This document shows, piece by piece, positions 8,525-16,779 of a DNA stretch of 20,000 nucleotides; position 1 is the stretch's first letter; each line of letters starts with the position of its first letter. The notes beneath the pieces were generated by a model. That model saw nothing but the letters and a program-made list of their open reading frames with translations. It did no database searches and was not told the origin of the DNA. The translations under genes and the position numbers were made by a program. Origin of the DNA: Prorocentrum cordatum (taxonomy: Eukaryota; Sar; Dinophyceae; Prorocentrales; Prorocentraceae); the NCBI GenBank assembly GCA_963575745.1, contig CAUYUJ010017918.1, forward strand, positions 65,001-85,000, read 5' to 3'.

Positions 8525-9139
8525 ATATATTTATCTGGGGTAGGTCGCTGTTTCTCCCGCAAAACGCCAGTCCCTTTCCCCTCCTGAGGCTTTGGAGTCT
8601 TCTCGAGCCCTCTCGAAATACTCGCAGGCCTCTGAGGGCCCTGACAAACGGCTCGCCAGCTTCCGAAGTTAATCCGCTCGATCGTGTCGGTGTAATTCGG
8701 GTCGCCGAGAATCTCCGAAATCGGGACGTGAAACTCGCAGTCCTCGATCGACCTGTCGTTCGCGTCGGACTCGCCCACGTGCTCGGAATCCGTTTCCGTT
8801 CGGAACTCATCGGTCTCATCTCCAAGCCCGCACCCGCGAAATCTTTAATGGTTTCCGTAACCAAATTCACGCTCTCAGCGGTTTCGGTAATCTCCCCATT
8901 GTTCTCGGGCCCCTCCTCTGCCCTCACTGCTCTGGTCGGGTTGCCAACCCAGCGACGCAATGCTGGTCTTTCCCCGTCGCCAGCGCCGCAGGTGGAGGGG
9001 GGCTGCCCCTATTCAGCGCTCGCGGCGGGGCTGGCCGCCTCTGCTCTCGCGGCGACGAGGGCCTCCTGCAGGTGCTCTAGCTTCTTCTTGAAGTAGTCCT
9101 GTTCGGCATCGCCCACCCTGGAGTCGCGCGCGATCCTGG
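8525..9139 (-). pseudogene. Post-protease linker with predicted coiled coil
   Basis: Just after the protease the minus strand reads RIARDSRVGDAEQDYFKKKL and then EHLQEALVAARAEAASPA, which has coiled-coil-like heptads (about 9020-9125). It is out of frame with the protease because of a duplicated CCTGA at the junction (ACCTGACCTGACC, about 9140-9155). Further on, 8525-8780 gives an acidic piece with ESDANDRSIEDCEFHVPISE and a Lys/Pro-rich end. No enzymatic domain is visible. It is assigned to the polyprotein by position. Confidence 0.5.
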
Positions 9140-9580
9140 TCAGGTCAGGTCGACGCGCGGGCGCCCCGTCGAGATCCTCTTGAACTCCGCGATCTTGCCC
9201 GGCGCGATCTTGTTGAAACGGGCGATTCCCGTCGCGAAATCGATGATGGCCCCTGGGCGCTTTGCGAAGTCGATCAAGCCCAGTAGCGGAAAGTAGCGGC
9301 CCCCCTTAGTGTTCAGCGCGTGGCCCGACACGCTCCCCAGGCCCTCGTCCGCCTTCGTCGGTAGGTTCGCCCGGCAGGACCATTGCTCGGCGCCCCCGCC
9401 TGCGAAACCGAACCTCGGCCGGCATGCCGCATCGACCGTCGCCCTACTCGTAGCAATGCCAGCTTCCCGCTGCTTCTGAATGATCTTCTCGAACGCCGCG
9501 ATCAACCCGAGCGTCTCGAGCTCCGCTGTCAGGCAACGCGCGCCCCTCGGTCTCGTCCACGAGCCCGGCCAGAGCGTGCT
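9140..9580 (-). pseudogene. Retropepsin-like aspartic protease remnant
   Basis: In an intact element it would cleave the polyprotein. The likely active site is ALPDSGA, with Asp-Ser-Gly at 9522-9530; two bases out of phase the sequence continues as TAELETLGLIAAFEKIIQKQ, so a small indel sits exactly at the active site. The C-terminal half reads RPRFGFAGGGAEQ, then FPLLGLIDFAKRPGAIIDFA, which fits the hydrophobic-Gly and second-strand region of retropepsins (compare PLLLG...L...GA.IDF). It ends at TGA 9140-9142, created by a 5-bp duplication. Identification is good; activity is not expected. Confidence 0.7.
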
Positions 9581-9689
9581 CGACCTCGCACTCTGCGTAG
9601 GCCATCTCCACCGTCTTCAGGATCTGCCCCTCGCCTGCGTCGCCCTCCCCCTTGCCAGCCTGCGAAGCTGAGCGCCAAGGCCCCGACTT

Positions 9690-10545
9690 GTTGAACTCGT
9701 CCTCGTGGTTGTTCCTTACCTCGGCCTTCCGCGTTCTTCGGGCAGTCCATTCTCTTGCGTGAGCCTCCGGAGATTAGGCGTAGTCCACTGTGCCCCTTAC
9801 CTCCTTTTTTTCCTTGATTGCCCTTTCCCTTCTGGAAGAATCCTCGGCTCTGTTTGCTGTCTTGCACCACTGCTCTTGCGTGGGCTAGCGTCCTCTTTTG
9901 CATCTTCACATCCTTCTTCGCCCCTGCGATCGCGGCCAGCGCTTCCTCCGCCTCCGCGCGCTCGTCGTCGCCCAGGCCCTCGAAGTCGATCTCGCCCTCG
10001 CCCCAGTCGAACTCCGCGAAGGCCTCGTGATCCCCCTCCGCGTCGTAGTCTTCGGGCACCTCCTCTGGTTCACCCTCCTCGTCTTCAAAAACTCCCAGAG
10101 CTCGCTCTCGACCTGGCTTGTGCGGAAACATGCCGCGCTTCCGGTCGTTGGCGCCGTGCTCCTTCAGGTCTATGTCCACCCACTGGTCCCGCAGCGCCAC
10201 CCTTATGTTCTTGAGGCCCAGTGAGTTCTTCGCCGATTGCAGTGCCCCCGCGCGCTCCTGGGCATTCAGCCTGGCCCGCTGAAGCAAAAGCCACCCTGCC
10301 ATCACGGACGGAATCAGGGCGTCCCTTGCCTCGGCCGTCACCTCCATCAGCGTCTTGATGTCCGCGTCATCTTCGTCTAAGTTAAACCGTGCCATCAGCG
10401 AACACACCGCCTCTTTTGCCTTTTCCTTCAGCGTCTCCTTCTTGCGTGCCTTCAGGGATGTCGTCGGTCGTGGCCACGTCCAGCCTGCGGATCCCGTCGG
10501 TGAGCTTGACCGCCGGCTGCTTCCGTACCACCAGCTGCCTCTCAA
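9690..10545 (-). pseudogene. Gag C-terminal half with degraded zinc knuckle
   Basis: The minus-strand frame contains LKARKKETLKEKAKEAVCSL, DDADIKTLMEVTAEARDALI, LRDQWVDIDLKEHGANDRKR, a strongly acidic stretch (EDEEGEPEEVPEDYDAEG and more), a Lys/Gly-rich patch (GFFQKGKGNQGKKGGKGH) and DCPKNAEG. The last two normally flank a CCHC nucleic-acid-binding knuckle. Here only the final Cys is clear; the preceding Cys residues are lost or out of frame, with SPEAHAREW visible in a neighbouring frame. A frameshift near 10450-10560 separates it from the N-terminal half. The role would be binding and packaging element RNA. Confidence 0.75.
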
Positions 10546-11063
10546 GTGGCCCTCGTTGTCGCCCCATCCAGCTGCCGACTTCGACGTCTCTGCGTCCTCG
10601 CCATCTGGAGGCTCGCGTTCTCGAGCCGCGCCTTCTTGACTAACTTGATCTTCGCCGTCGCGTCTTTCTCCTCGATCCTCCTGAAGCTGTGATCTAGCTT
10701 CTCGGCGACGATCCGGCTCCGCTGCGCGTATGCCTTCATGCCTTCCTTGTTCCGCCTCCTGAGCGTGAACAGGTACTCTTTCATGTACTTCGCGGCCTCC
10801 GGGAGTGGTTCGTCCATGAACGTCTCATCTAGGATTTCCAGCAGGATCTTGTGGCCGCCCAAGTTCTCCAGCAGCTCTCGTCCCTCGTCCGAGACTTTCG
10901 CTACCGCCTTCCAGGCCTCACCTGTGAGTGCCGCTGCCAAGCGAGCTTCTGCAACATGCTTGTCTCGATGAAAATAAACCTGCCACGTACCAGTTGGCAC
11001 GTTCTCGACTATGTTGAAATATCGCGACATCTCCATCCCATGTCGGAACGTTTTTGCTCTCAT
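10542..11063 (-). pseudogene. Gag N-terminal half
   Basis: The first ATG inside the internal region is at 11061-11063 (MRAKTFRHGMEMSRYFN), about 60 bp after the primer binding site, so I choose it over the longer frame that reads in from the LTR. The fragment has a capsid-like helical composition with ALTGEAWKAVAKVSDEGREL, HKILLEILDETFMDEPLPEA, YLFTLRRRNKEGMKAYAQRS and a basic end. Such segments are the usual N-terminal part of copia-type Gag in dinoflagellates. It ends in a stop at 10542. A middle piece in a third frame (10382-10567, ERQLVVRKQPAVKLTDGIRR) bridges to the C-terminal half, implying two frameshifts. Confidence 0.75.
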
Positions 11064-11108
11064 CCCTGCTGTCCGGCATCGTGCCGATTCGCTGCAACTC
11101 CTGGAGCC

Positions 11109-11126
11109 AACTGGCTCCGCTACCAA
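11109..11126 (-). promoter_or_regulatory. Primer binding site, initiator-Met-tRNA-like
   Basis: Directly inside the 5' LTR the minus strand reads TTGGTAGCGGAGCCAGTT. After one spacer base, TGGTAGCGGAGCCAG fits the complement of an initiator methionine tRNA 3' end; the plant version is TGGTATCAGAGCCAG. It is followed by GGCTCC, so GGAGCC-AGTT-GGCTCC (11103-11118) could fold into a hairpin overlapping the site. It confirms the minus-strand orientation and the inner LTR edge. Confidence 0.75.
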
Positions 11127-11490
11127 TGCAAGTTCGCCGATCGGCGTCGTGAAACCAGTGTCATTGACATAACACCTCTCTCTCGTCCTCCGAAATGATG
11201 GTCCGTGGATATATCTGTACTTTTCCTGTCGCAGCAACGAGTGCAGGGCCCAGCACGCTGTCTCTGCCACTCGCCAGCTACTTTCTCGCAGCTCCGTCCA
11301 GAGAGCAAGCCCCAAGGATCGGTCCCAGGGACATCTTCGTGTCGAATATTATGAGATTCGGTCTCGATGTCCTGGCCAGCTCTCTGGAGCCAGCAAGTAA
11401 AACTCTGTCACCGCCCAACGATTACGGATAGCTGCAATGTGAAACGCGTTTCAACTGAAACACAACAGGGGAAACCCAGTTGGATTCACA
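11127..11490 (-). repeat. 5' LTR of the copia element
   Basis: The 364-bp partner of 2114-2508. On the minus strand it starts TGTGAATCCAAC and ends TTGCA before the primer binding site. It would contain the element promoter, but no TATA box is evident, which is usual for dinoflagellates. Near its start, palindromic blocks GTTTCAGTTGAAAC and GAAACGCGTTTC overlap (about 11441-11462). The right edge borders GGAGG, the probable target duplication. Divergence from the 3' LTR is about 8% by eye. Confidence 0.95.
11441..11462 (-). promoter_or_regulatory. Overlapping palindromes in LTR (GAAACGCGTTTC)
   Basis: GAAACGCGTTTC is a perfect 12-bp palindrome and is followed by AACTGAAAC, so on the minus strand GTTTCAGTTGAAAC and GAAACGCGTTTC overlap. 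The 3' LTR keeps the pattern with one change (GGAACGCGTTTC at ~2459-2470, then AACTGAAAC). Position near the start of U3 suggests a protein-binding site; this is inference. Confidence 0.35.
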
Positions 11491-11680
11491 GGAGGAGGGA
11501 GGGGCCAGGAGGGAGGAGCGAGGAGAGGGGAGGGAGGGAGGAAGAGAGAGAGAGAGAGAAAGAAAGAAAGAAACAAAGACAGACGACGTGGAAATAAGGA
11601 CGAGAAGAGGGAATGGGCGAGGCGACAGGGGAACTGGAGGCGTTGCGAGGAGGGAGAGAGGAGCGAAGGGGAAGGACAAT
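11491..11680. repeat. Purine-rich tract with (GA)n and (GAAA)n microsatellite
   Basis: GGAGGGAGG-like purine DNA includes a (GA)n run at ~11543-11559 passing into (GAAA)n at ~11558-11574, then mixed purine-rich DNA. It matches the purine-rich flank left of the retrotransposon, so both are probably halves of the original target tract. Open frames here are low-complexity artefacts. Confidence 0.7.
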
Positions 11681-12540
11681 CATACTTACCATGAATGTCT
11701 ATATTATATTAAGCCACCGCCCCCTGACCCCAATAACTCGAGTCTGACAGTCTCTGAACCTGGCCCGTGACCCATGCCCACGCGTCCTGCCACTGGCTTG
11801 GGAAGGCATCCTGAGCGAGAGCGAAGACAGGGACGGAAACATGCGGAAGAGAGGAAGACGAAAAGGGGAACGTCTCACATTATGTTGTTCACATCGTACT
11901 TAAGGGCCACAACCCAAAAATAATTTCGAGCACCCGAAGAAGTGTCGAAAGAGTGTCGAAACCGTGTCGGACGAGTGTCTCCCAAGGCCCGGCACGTGAA
12001 AACCCTCGAGTGTCGGTACTTTGTTGCTGGTGTTCGAATTTTATCCGGGTGATCAATGCTCAAGTAGGTTGGAACATCAGAAGTCTCAGACCACTTAGAC
12101 TGCTCCACGTGGCTGATAGACACCCTCATCGTGACAGCCTGCCGAGCAGCACGAAGGCTCGTTCCCTCTCCACTCCCACCCCACTGCCCAAACCCTGCAC
12201 GACAATACTGTAATCACCCCCATCCGTGCCAACATGTTGATCAGGACGACGGCCCGCTCCGACCCCATCCCTGCGCGCCGAAGCCCTCCCCTACGCGATT
12301 CCATCAAGGTTCCGCAAAATAGGCTTCTTCTGATGAGCCAAAACATCGGCGCACCCGAGAAAACTGCAGCCGAAGATCGAACCGCTCTGCATTCTCCGAT
12401 CTGTCCTTCTGGATCAAGCAAAGTCCTGGCTTGCGAAATCCTTATCTGAGGTCCTGATCCCCCCCAAAGCCCCGCGCCAGGCGGCCCCAACCACACCCGA
12501 CGAGATCACCCCCCACACGCATGTTGATCCACCGTGTATT
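11681..12540. other. Non-repetitive DNA, no gene recognised
   Basis: The stretch has ordinary complexity and a few short open frames on both strands, none with a domain I recognise. A small cluster of GTGTCGAA-like words occurs at ~11942-11985 (GAAGTGTCGAAAGAGTGTCGAAACCGTGTCGGACGAGTGTC, in pieces of about 11-13 bp). I see no tRNA or rRNA. Confidence 0.5.
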
Positions 12541-12544
12541 CTGC

Positions 12545-12690
12545 ATCCTCCTCCTCGTCCTCCTGCTTCTCCTCCTCCTCCTCTTCCTCCTCGTCCTCGT
12601 CCTTCTCCTCCTTCCTCCTTCCTCCTTCCTCCCTCCTCCCTCCTCCCTCCTCCTCCTCCTCCTCCTCCTCCTCCTCCTCCTCCTCCTGGA
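12545..12690. repeat. (CTC)n pyrimidine tract
   Basis: A nearly pure pyrimidine run made of CTC/TCC units with CTCCTT and CCCTCCT variants, ending in an uninterrupted (CCT)n block at about 12645-12688. Open frames reading poly-Leu, poly-Ser or poly-Glu over it are artefacts of triplet repetition. A smaller related block is at 12826-12855. Confidence 0.85.
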
Positions 12691-12879
12691 GCGCTCTGGG
12701 AGCCGAGGCCTCCACCGACTCGACGCTTCGAATAACGATCCGAATCGCTGGCCCCTGGAACTCTCGAGCCCTTCCCTGTGACCGGCTCTACGCTCGAGTC
12801 CATGCATCGATTTCCGACGAGTCCTTTTCCTCCTCTCCTCCTCCTCCTCCCCCTCGTGGTCGTCGTCGGTGTCTTCAAG

Positions 12880-14139
12880 GGTCGGCGGCACCGGCCGTCA
12901 GGCCTTCACAATAGATTTCCGACGGCCGGTGGGGCCCAGAAACGCCCGTCGCAGCTCGTACGCGGGGTGCGAAACAAAACAAATGTACGTCGCGCGATCT
13001 GCCCAAGCCACTAAGGAGGTCGGGGAATGTCCGTCCTGGCCTAAGAGGCATCAGCTGTACGTCTACGCCGATCCTGTCCATGCCCGTCCTGGGACCTGCG
13101 ACAAGGATCGGTGCGCGCGTTCCCTTGGCTTAGTTACGAAAGCGTATACGCCAGCTTCACGTCGCGATGACGGATGGCGTCAGTAAAACGGGGTTTCATA
13201 AAAAACGACCTCGGGCCCAAACCTGGTGGGCGCAAGCCTGGGAAATGACGGCCGCGGCACCCTCTCGAGAACCGAAAAAGGACAATTCACTAATCGACGT
13301 GTCAGGGTGGGGGTTCCGTCCACCCCCGAGGTTCCTCACCCCGCGCGGATCGTTCAACCTTGAACGACTGCAGCATCGGGGAGACCAGAAGGTACTGATA
13401 CCGCTACTCCCAGGAGCTCCCTCAGGGTGCGTTCTGATCAGGATTTCGAGGCGAATCCAGCGGTAGCGACGAGGGCCTCCCAGGAGACCCAACAAGAGGA
13501 AAAAAGGGCGACAGCGCAGGTCGTTCGAAATCGGCCAATTCTGGGACACTTGGGGCGATCAACCTCGAACGCCCGTGCTCGGGTCGCCGCCGCATCAACG
13601 CGGCGCGAATCCACCGTGGGCGTATAACATGTAGCTGACTACCTCCGACTCTCTTACGCACCGTAGCGCAACTGGCGCGCAACCAAAAACATCAAATGCA
13701 ACTGGTACGGCAAGAGAACGATGTCACGGAATCTACCTTGGCACGCACGGCCAACCGAGCGCGGCAACAACTAGGACTGCGACGTGCGAGGGACTCGAGT
13801 GCCCCCCGCTCCGACGACTAAATTCACGCGTGCCGCAGAGACCGCAAGGGCCTGCGCTGGATGGGCCCGAAAAGATCGGGGAAACGAAAGCACATCCGCT
13901 CAAAACCTATCCTGGGATCCCTCACGGGGACCAAACTGACCAGCTGTTCGAGCCCCGTCCAGCCGTGTGACGGCGAGAAAGCCTCTTTCTCTGCCCGCTG
14001 TCTGCTGGCTGGACTCACTGATGGGCCACCTCAGCTCCCCAACCGTCTCAAACTCTTAAACAAAAACCGCCCGTCCGGGCTTTCTACACGCCTGCCACGA
14101 AGTGTCCGGAAAACGAAACATGCGCGATTCCATAAAACC
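12880..14139. other. Non-coding stretch, no gene recognised
   Basis: GC-rich DNA of normal complexity. Open frames of 60-117 codons occur on both strands, overlap in antisense and have no recognisable domain. No RNA gene or clear repeat is visible. Part could be intron or spacer of a gene outside the window, which cannot be judged here. Confidence 0.45.
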
Positions 14140-14290
14140 ATGTTCTTAGAACGTAAAGGCGATGCATAAACACGAGTCGGTCTCAACCAAACATGTCCAA
14201 AAACATGTCAACCTCCCGTGCAAACCACAACACGTGTTTGAAACATCCTTGTGGGCCCCTAGGCAAGGCAGGGCGCCTCGCCACTGCTCG
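14140..14290. repeat. Diverged repeat with palindromes, copy A
   Basis: This shares an ordered set of blocks with 14786-14930: GTTCTTAGAAC, then (A/T)CGGTCTCA(A/G)CCA, then a paired CATGT/ACATG or ATGTTCT/AGAACAT palindrome, then AACATCCTTGTGGGCC versus AACATTCCTTGGTGGGCC, then CGC(C/T)TCGCCACTGCT. Sequence identity is modest but order and spacing agree. Palindromes in this copy include GTTCTTAGAAC (14142-14152) and ACATGTCCAAAAACATGT. Confidence 0.6.
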
Positions 14291-14600
14291 AGCTCCGATC
14301 GGCTCCATGGGCGGCGGACGCGCACGAAACCAGTCCTCGGCCCTCCCGGGGGCGGAGTTCGTGCTTTGGCTTGCCCCGATCTCTCTTCGTAGGATCTGCA
14401 AGCGGTGCGTCGAACGTCCGTAGATCTACGACCATGTTGCGTAGGTATCGTCGCAGGTCCGACGAAAGGAACACAACACAACTCTGGGGCTAGCCGACTC
14501 TGTGGACGATTCCCCCACTCGAGGAGGGGCGGCCTGCAGCCGCTCGGCGAAGTGCGAGTCCAGCACCCGCCGCATGCTGGCCCACCTCGCTCGGGCGCGC
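14291..14600. other. Spacer between repeats, no gene recognised
   Basis: GC-rich DNA with short overlapping open frames only. It carries no recognised domain, RNA gene or strong repeat. Confidence 0.4.
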
Positions 14601-14670
14601 ACCCTGCCGCCGCTCGGACGTCCATCCCCCGTGCACGCTTCGGCTCCGCGCGCGCATTGCTTTCGCAAGA
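14601..14670. repeat. ~70-bp GC-rich repeat block, copy 1
   Basis: The block ACCCTGCCGCCGCTCGGACG through CCGTGCACGCTTCGGCTCCG and CGCGCGCA recurs nearly unchanged at 14932-15003. Similarity continues into TT(T)CGC(A/G)AGA downstream. It is better conserved than the adjacent palindrome-bearing repeats, suggesting a more recent duplication or gene conversion. Confidence 0.8.
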
Positions 14671-14785
14671 AGACCAAAAACACTCCTCGTTGTTGAGCAG
14701 GGACCGACCGTCCCGGCATTCCGACTGGCCTACTACGAAAATTTCTCAGGAACCAAACATGCCACGTTCTAAAAACAAAAACAAC

Positions 14786-14930
14786 GTTCTTAGAACATTG
14801 AACCGACGTGTTAAAGCAAGACGGTCTCAGCCAGAGATGTTCTCAGAACATTTCGTGAAGACCACCAATGGGGTTCTTAGAACATTCCTTGGTGGGCCTA
14901 TGGGCGCGCCAGGACGCTTCGCCACTGCTT
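14786..14930. repeat. Diverged repeat with palindromes, copy B
   Basis: The partner of 14140-14290. It carries three close palindromes: GTTCTTAGAAC at 14786-14796, GTTCTCAGAAC at 14839-14849 and GTTCTTAGAAC at 14873-14883, each followed by AT. A partial fourth, CGTTCTAAAAAC, is just upstream at about 14765-14776. No protein-coding potential is evident. Confidence 0.65.
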
Positions 14931-14931
14931 G

Positions 14932-15003
14932 AACCCTGCCGTCGCTCGGACGCCCATTCCCCGTGCACGCTTCGGCTCCGCGCGCGCAGGTCTTCGCGAG
15001 AGG
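14932..15003. repeat. ~70-bp GC-rich repeat block, copy 2
   Basis: Second copy of the block at 14601-14670 (ACCCTGCCGTCGCTCGGACG, then CCGTGCACGCTTCGGCTCCG), differing at only a few positions by eye. It lies directly after palindrome repeat copy B, so the combined unit may be about 220 bp. Confidence 0.8.
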
Positions 15004-15359
15004 ATCCCCCAGAAAGCTCCTCGCCGGAGACAGAGCGCACGCGTCCGAGCGCTGGCACGGCACGCCGCCCGCCGCGGGGGGCCGAGGACCGCCGCCGCCG
15101 AGGCACGGCAGGCGGCGGGCGCTCGCTCGGCCCGCGCCGGGAGGGGCCCTCAGGTGCGGGCGGTGCAGCTGCTTCACGCCGGGCGGGCTCTTCCCGCGGC
15201 CCTATCACGCATGGATCCGGCTCGGAGAGAGGGCCCCAGGAAGAGTGCATGCGGGCTACACGCACATGTCGGCGGTGGACAAACCTCCCTTTCGTAAACC
15301 ACCCTTTCGTGAAAACGGCCTAGGACCGAAACCAACGGACCTGGACCCTCTTCCCTGTT
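15004..15359. other. GC-rich spacer, no gene recognised
   Basis: Very GC-rich DNA. Near 15285-15320 a 16-bp unit occurs twice in tandem (CCCTTTCGTAAACCAC then CCCTTTCGTGAAAACG). Open frames on both strands are Arg/Ala/Pro-rich and overlap, with no recognisable domain. Confidence 0.4.
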
Positions 15360-15660
15360 TCTTGTGCGTTCCTCCGTGCCCTCCTCCTCCCTCCACCCCT
15401 TCCTCCTCATGCTCCTATCCCTCCTCTTACGCACCCCCTCCTCATCATCCGTGTGGTCGGCATCCCTTGTCCTCACGGTGCTCGTCATCCACTGTACTCC
15501 TCCTCCTCCTCCTGACTTCCTTCTCCCTGCTCCGTCCTGATCCCCCTCCTCAACCTCCACTTCCCCCTCACTTACATCTCAAACATCCGCCTCGTCCTCC
15601 TCATTCCTCATCCTACTTCTTCATTTCCTCCTTCCTCCCCCTGCGCTGTCGTGCTCATAC
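15360..15660. repeat. Pyrimidine-rich low-complexity tract
   Basis: C/T-rich DNA dominated by CTCCTC and CCTCCT words, less regular than the other trinucleotide tracts. Open frames over it are Ser/Pro/Leu-rich and are not convincing genes. Confidence 0.65.
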
Positions 15661-15824
15661 TCATCCACCTATGCTGTACATGTTCCCTCCGATTCCCCTT
15701 TCATTCCTTGTGAATAGCTTCTCACTGTCGCACCCCGAGGCTGGTCGAAAGGGCGGGCCAGGCGTTTCGCCTGGGACTTCCTCACCATGTATGACTCTGA
15801 AGGTCAACGTTGACAACAGTTTCG

Positions 15825-16159
15825 CATATGGAGGGCGGATGGTTTTCAAAATGTTGTTCTTGCCTTAGCGCCGCGAGCATTCGATTTACACATGTGTAAG
15901 AGCTTCACAGATGGAGGGCGGGTCGCTTTCAAAATATGTCTCTCGTATAAGCGCCGCGCATATTTGTTTTTTAACAAATGCAGGAGCTTCACGGATTGAG
16001 GGCGGGTCGTTATCAAAATGTGGCTCTCGCTTTGACGCCGCGCACATTCGTTTCAACACTTTGCAAGAATACCACGGATTGGCGGCGGTTCGTTTTCAAA
16101 ATGAGGCTCTCGCCAGTGCGCCGCGCACATTACGTCCTAAACATGTCAAGGAGCTTCAC
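15825..16159. repeat. 84-bp tandem repeat, four copies
   Basis: Units lie at 15825-15908, 15909-15992, 15993-16075 and 16076-16159. Each begins GGATTGAGGGCGG(G)TCG-like, continues TTTCAAAATG(T)GGCTCTCG and GCGCCGCGCACATTCG, and ends GCAAGAGCTTCAC. Copies are diverged but collinear. Since 84 is a multiple of three, the plus strand stays open as a 28-residue repeat (EGGSLSK...SR..AAHI), which I regard as incidental because unit 3 has lost one base and there is no conserved codon pattern. Confidence 0.85.
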
Positions 16160-16405
16160 GGATTCCCAAGATCAACGTACCAGAACTTGTGCTTTGGAAA
16201 GACTCAGGGTTATGAGGATGCAACAATTACGCTTATTCTCCCACGAATGGCGTTCTGGCACGATTCAGGATCGTCAAGATAGCGTTGGAGTCCCGAGAAT
16301 CATGTTTTGGCATGCTTCAGGGTCTTCAAGCAGTTATTTTCCAACGAGGCAGTTCCCTCGGTGCGAGGGTTTATGCTAACATAATGGACGACTCTTGGGT
16401 TTACA
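16160..16405. other. Flank of 84-bp repeat with weak internal similarity
   Basis: Three loosely similar stretches appear: GTGCTTTGGAAAGACTCAGG (~16190), GCGTTCTGGCACGATTCAGG (~16250) and ATGTTTTGGCATGCTTCAGG (~16303). They may be remnants of another diverged tandem array. No gene is recognised. Confidence 0.35.
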
Positions 16406-16408
16406 CTG

Positions 16409-16470
16409 GTCCTCCTCCTCCTCCTCCTCGTCCTCGTCCTTCTCCTCCTCGCTCTTCCCCCTCTCCCCTC
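16409..16470. repeat. (CTC)n tract, left arm
   Basis: CCTCCTCCTCCTCCTCC followed by TCGTCCTCGTCCTTCTCC and C/T-rich DNA. It is the reverse complement in type of the GGA tract at 16780-16910, about 300 bp away. Confidence 0.75.
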
Positions 16471-16779
16471 GCCCCCTCTCGGCGCCTCTGGGGAACATTC
16501 TGGGGGGCACCCTGGGGGGCGCGCGGGGACCTCGATAGAGTTCTCCCGCGCCCCGAGGAGGCCCGACGAGGACAGCGTCGTGCCCCCCAGGGATCCCAGG
16601 CCCCAACGGTGTCGATCGCAAACCACACCCTGGCGTAACCATTCCCTTTGTAGCCGCCGACTCTCCTTCTCGAGTAGGACTGTCCTCCAGCGGGCGCGCC
16701 GGGGGCGCGGGGGGACCGAGGGGCGGCCTTGTGTCAGCGACGCCGAGCAAGACGCCGACGGCCTGCACAGGGGGCAGGA
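16471..16779. other. GC-rich spacer between CTC and GGA tracts
   Basis: No gene is recognised. Two related GC-rich words, GGGCGCGCGGGGACCTCG (~16515-16535) and GGGCGCGCCGGGGGCGCGGG (~16691-16710), may be an old short duplication. Confidence 0.4.

Larger units (their letters stand above)
2114..11490 (-). mobile_element. Ty1/copia-type LTR retrotransposon, decayed
   Basis: The element is bounded by two direct LTRs (2114-2508 and 11127-11490). On the minus strand it begins TGTGAATCCAAC and ends with a TGCA terminus. A primer binding site sits directly inside the 5' LTR, and GAAGG/GGAGG flanks suggest a 5-bp target duplication with one difference. Protein fragments on the minus strand run Gag, protease, CxxC linker, methyltransferase-like domain, integrase, reverse transcriptase, RNase H; integrase before reverse transcriptase is the copia arrangement. 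The coding region shifts frame many times, carries in-frame stops at 4412-4414, 6586-6588 and 3249-3251, and is interrupted by a fold-back element at 7474-7670. It cannot be autonomous in this state. Confidence 0.95.

Noticed and set aside
7419-8960. 513-codon minus-strand open frame as a single gene
   Set aside because: Its peptide is Arg/Gly/Ser-rich and includes the translated fold-back element, while the CxxC-bearing sequence lies in another frame. It is best read as a composite of decayed polyprotein and insertion.
10542-11315. Gag start within the LTR
   Set aside because: The frame runs through the LTR and primer binding site by chance; the first ATG in the internal region (11061-11063) is the more plausible start.
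15911-16379. Repeat protein encoded by the 84-bp array
   Set aside because: The open frames follow from the multiple-of-three period; unit 3 is one base shorter and shifts the frame, and the two overlapping frames are equally open.
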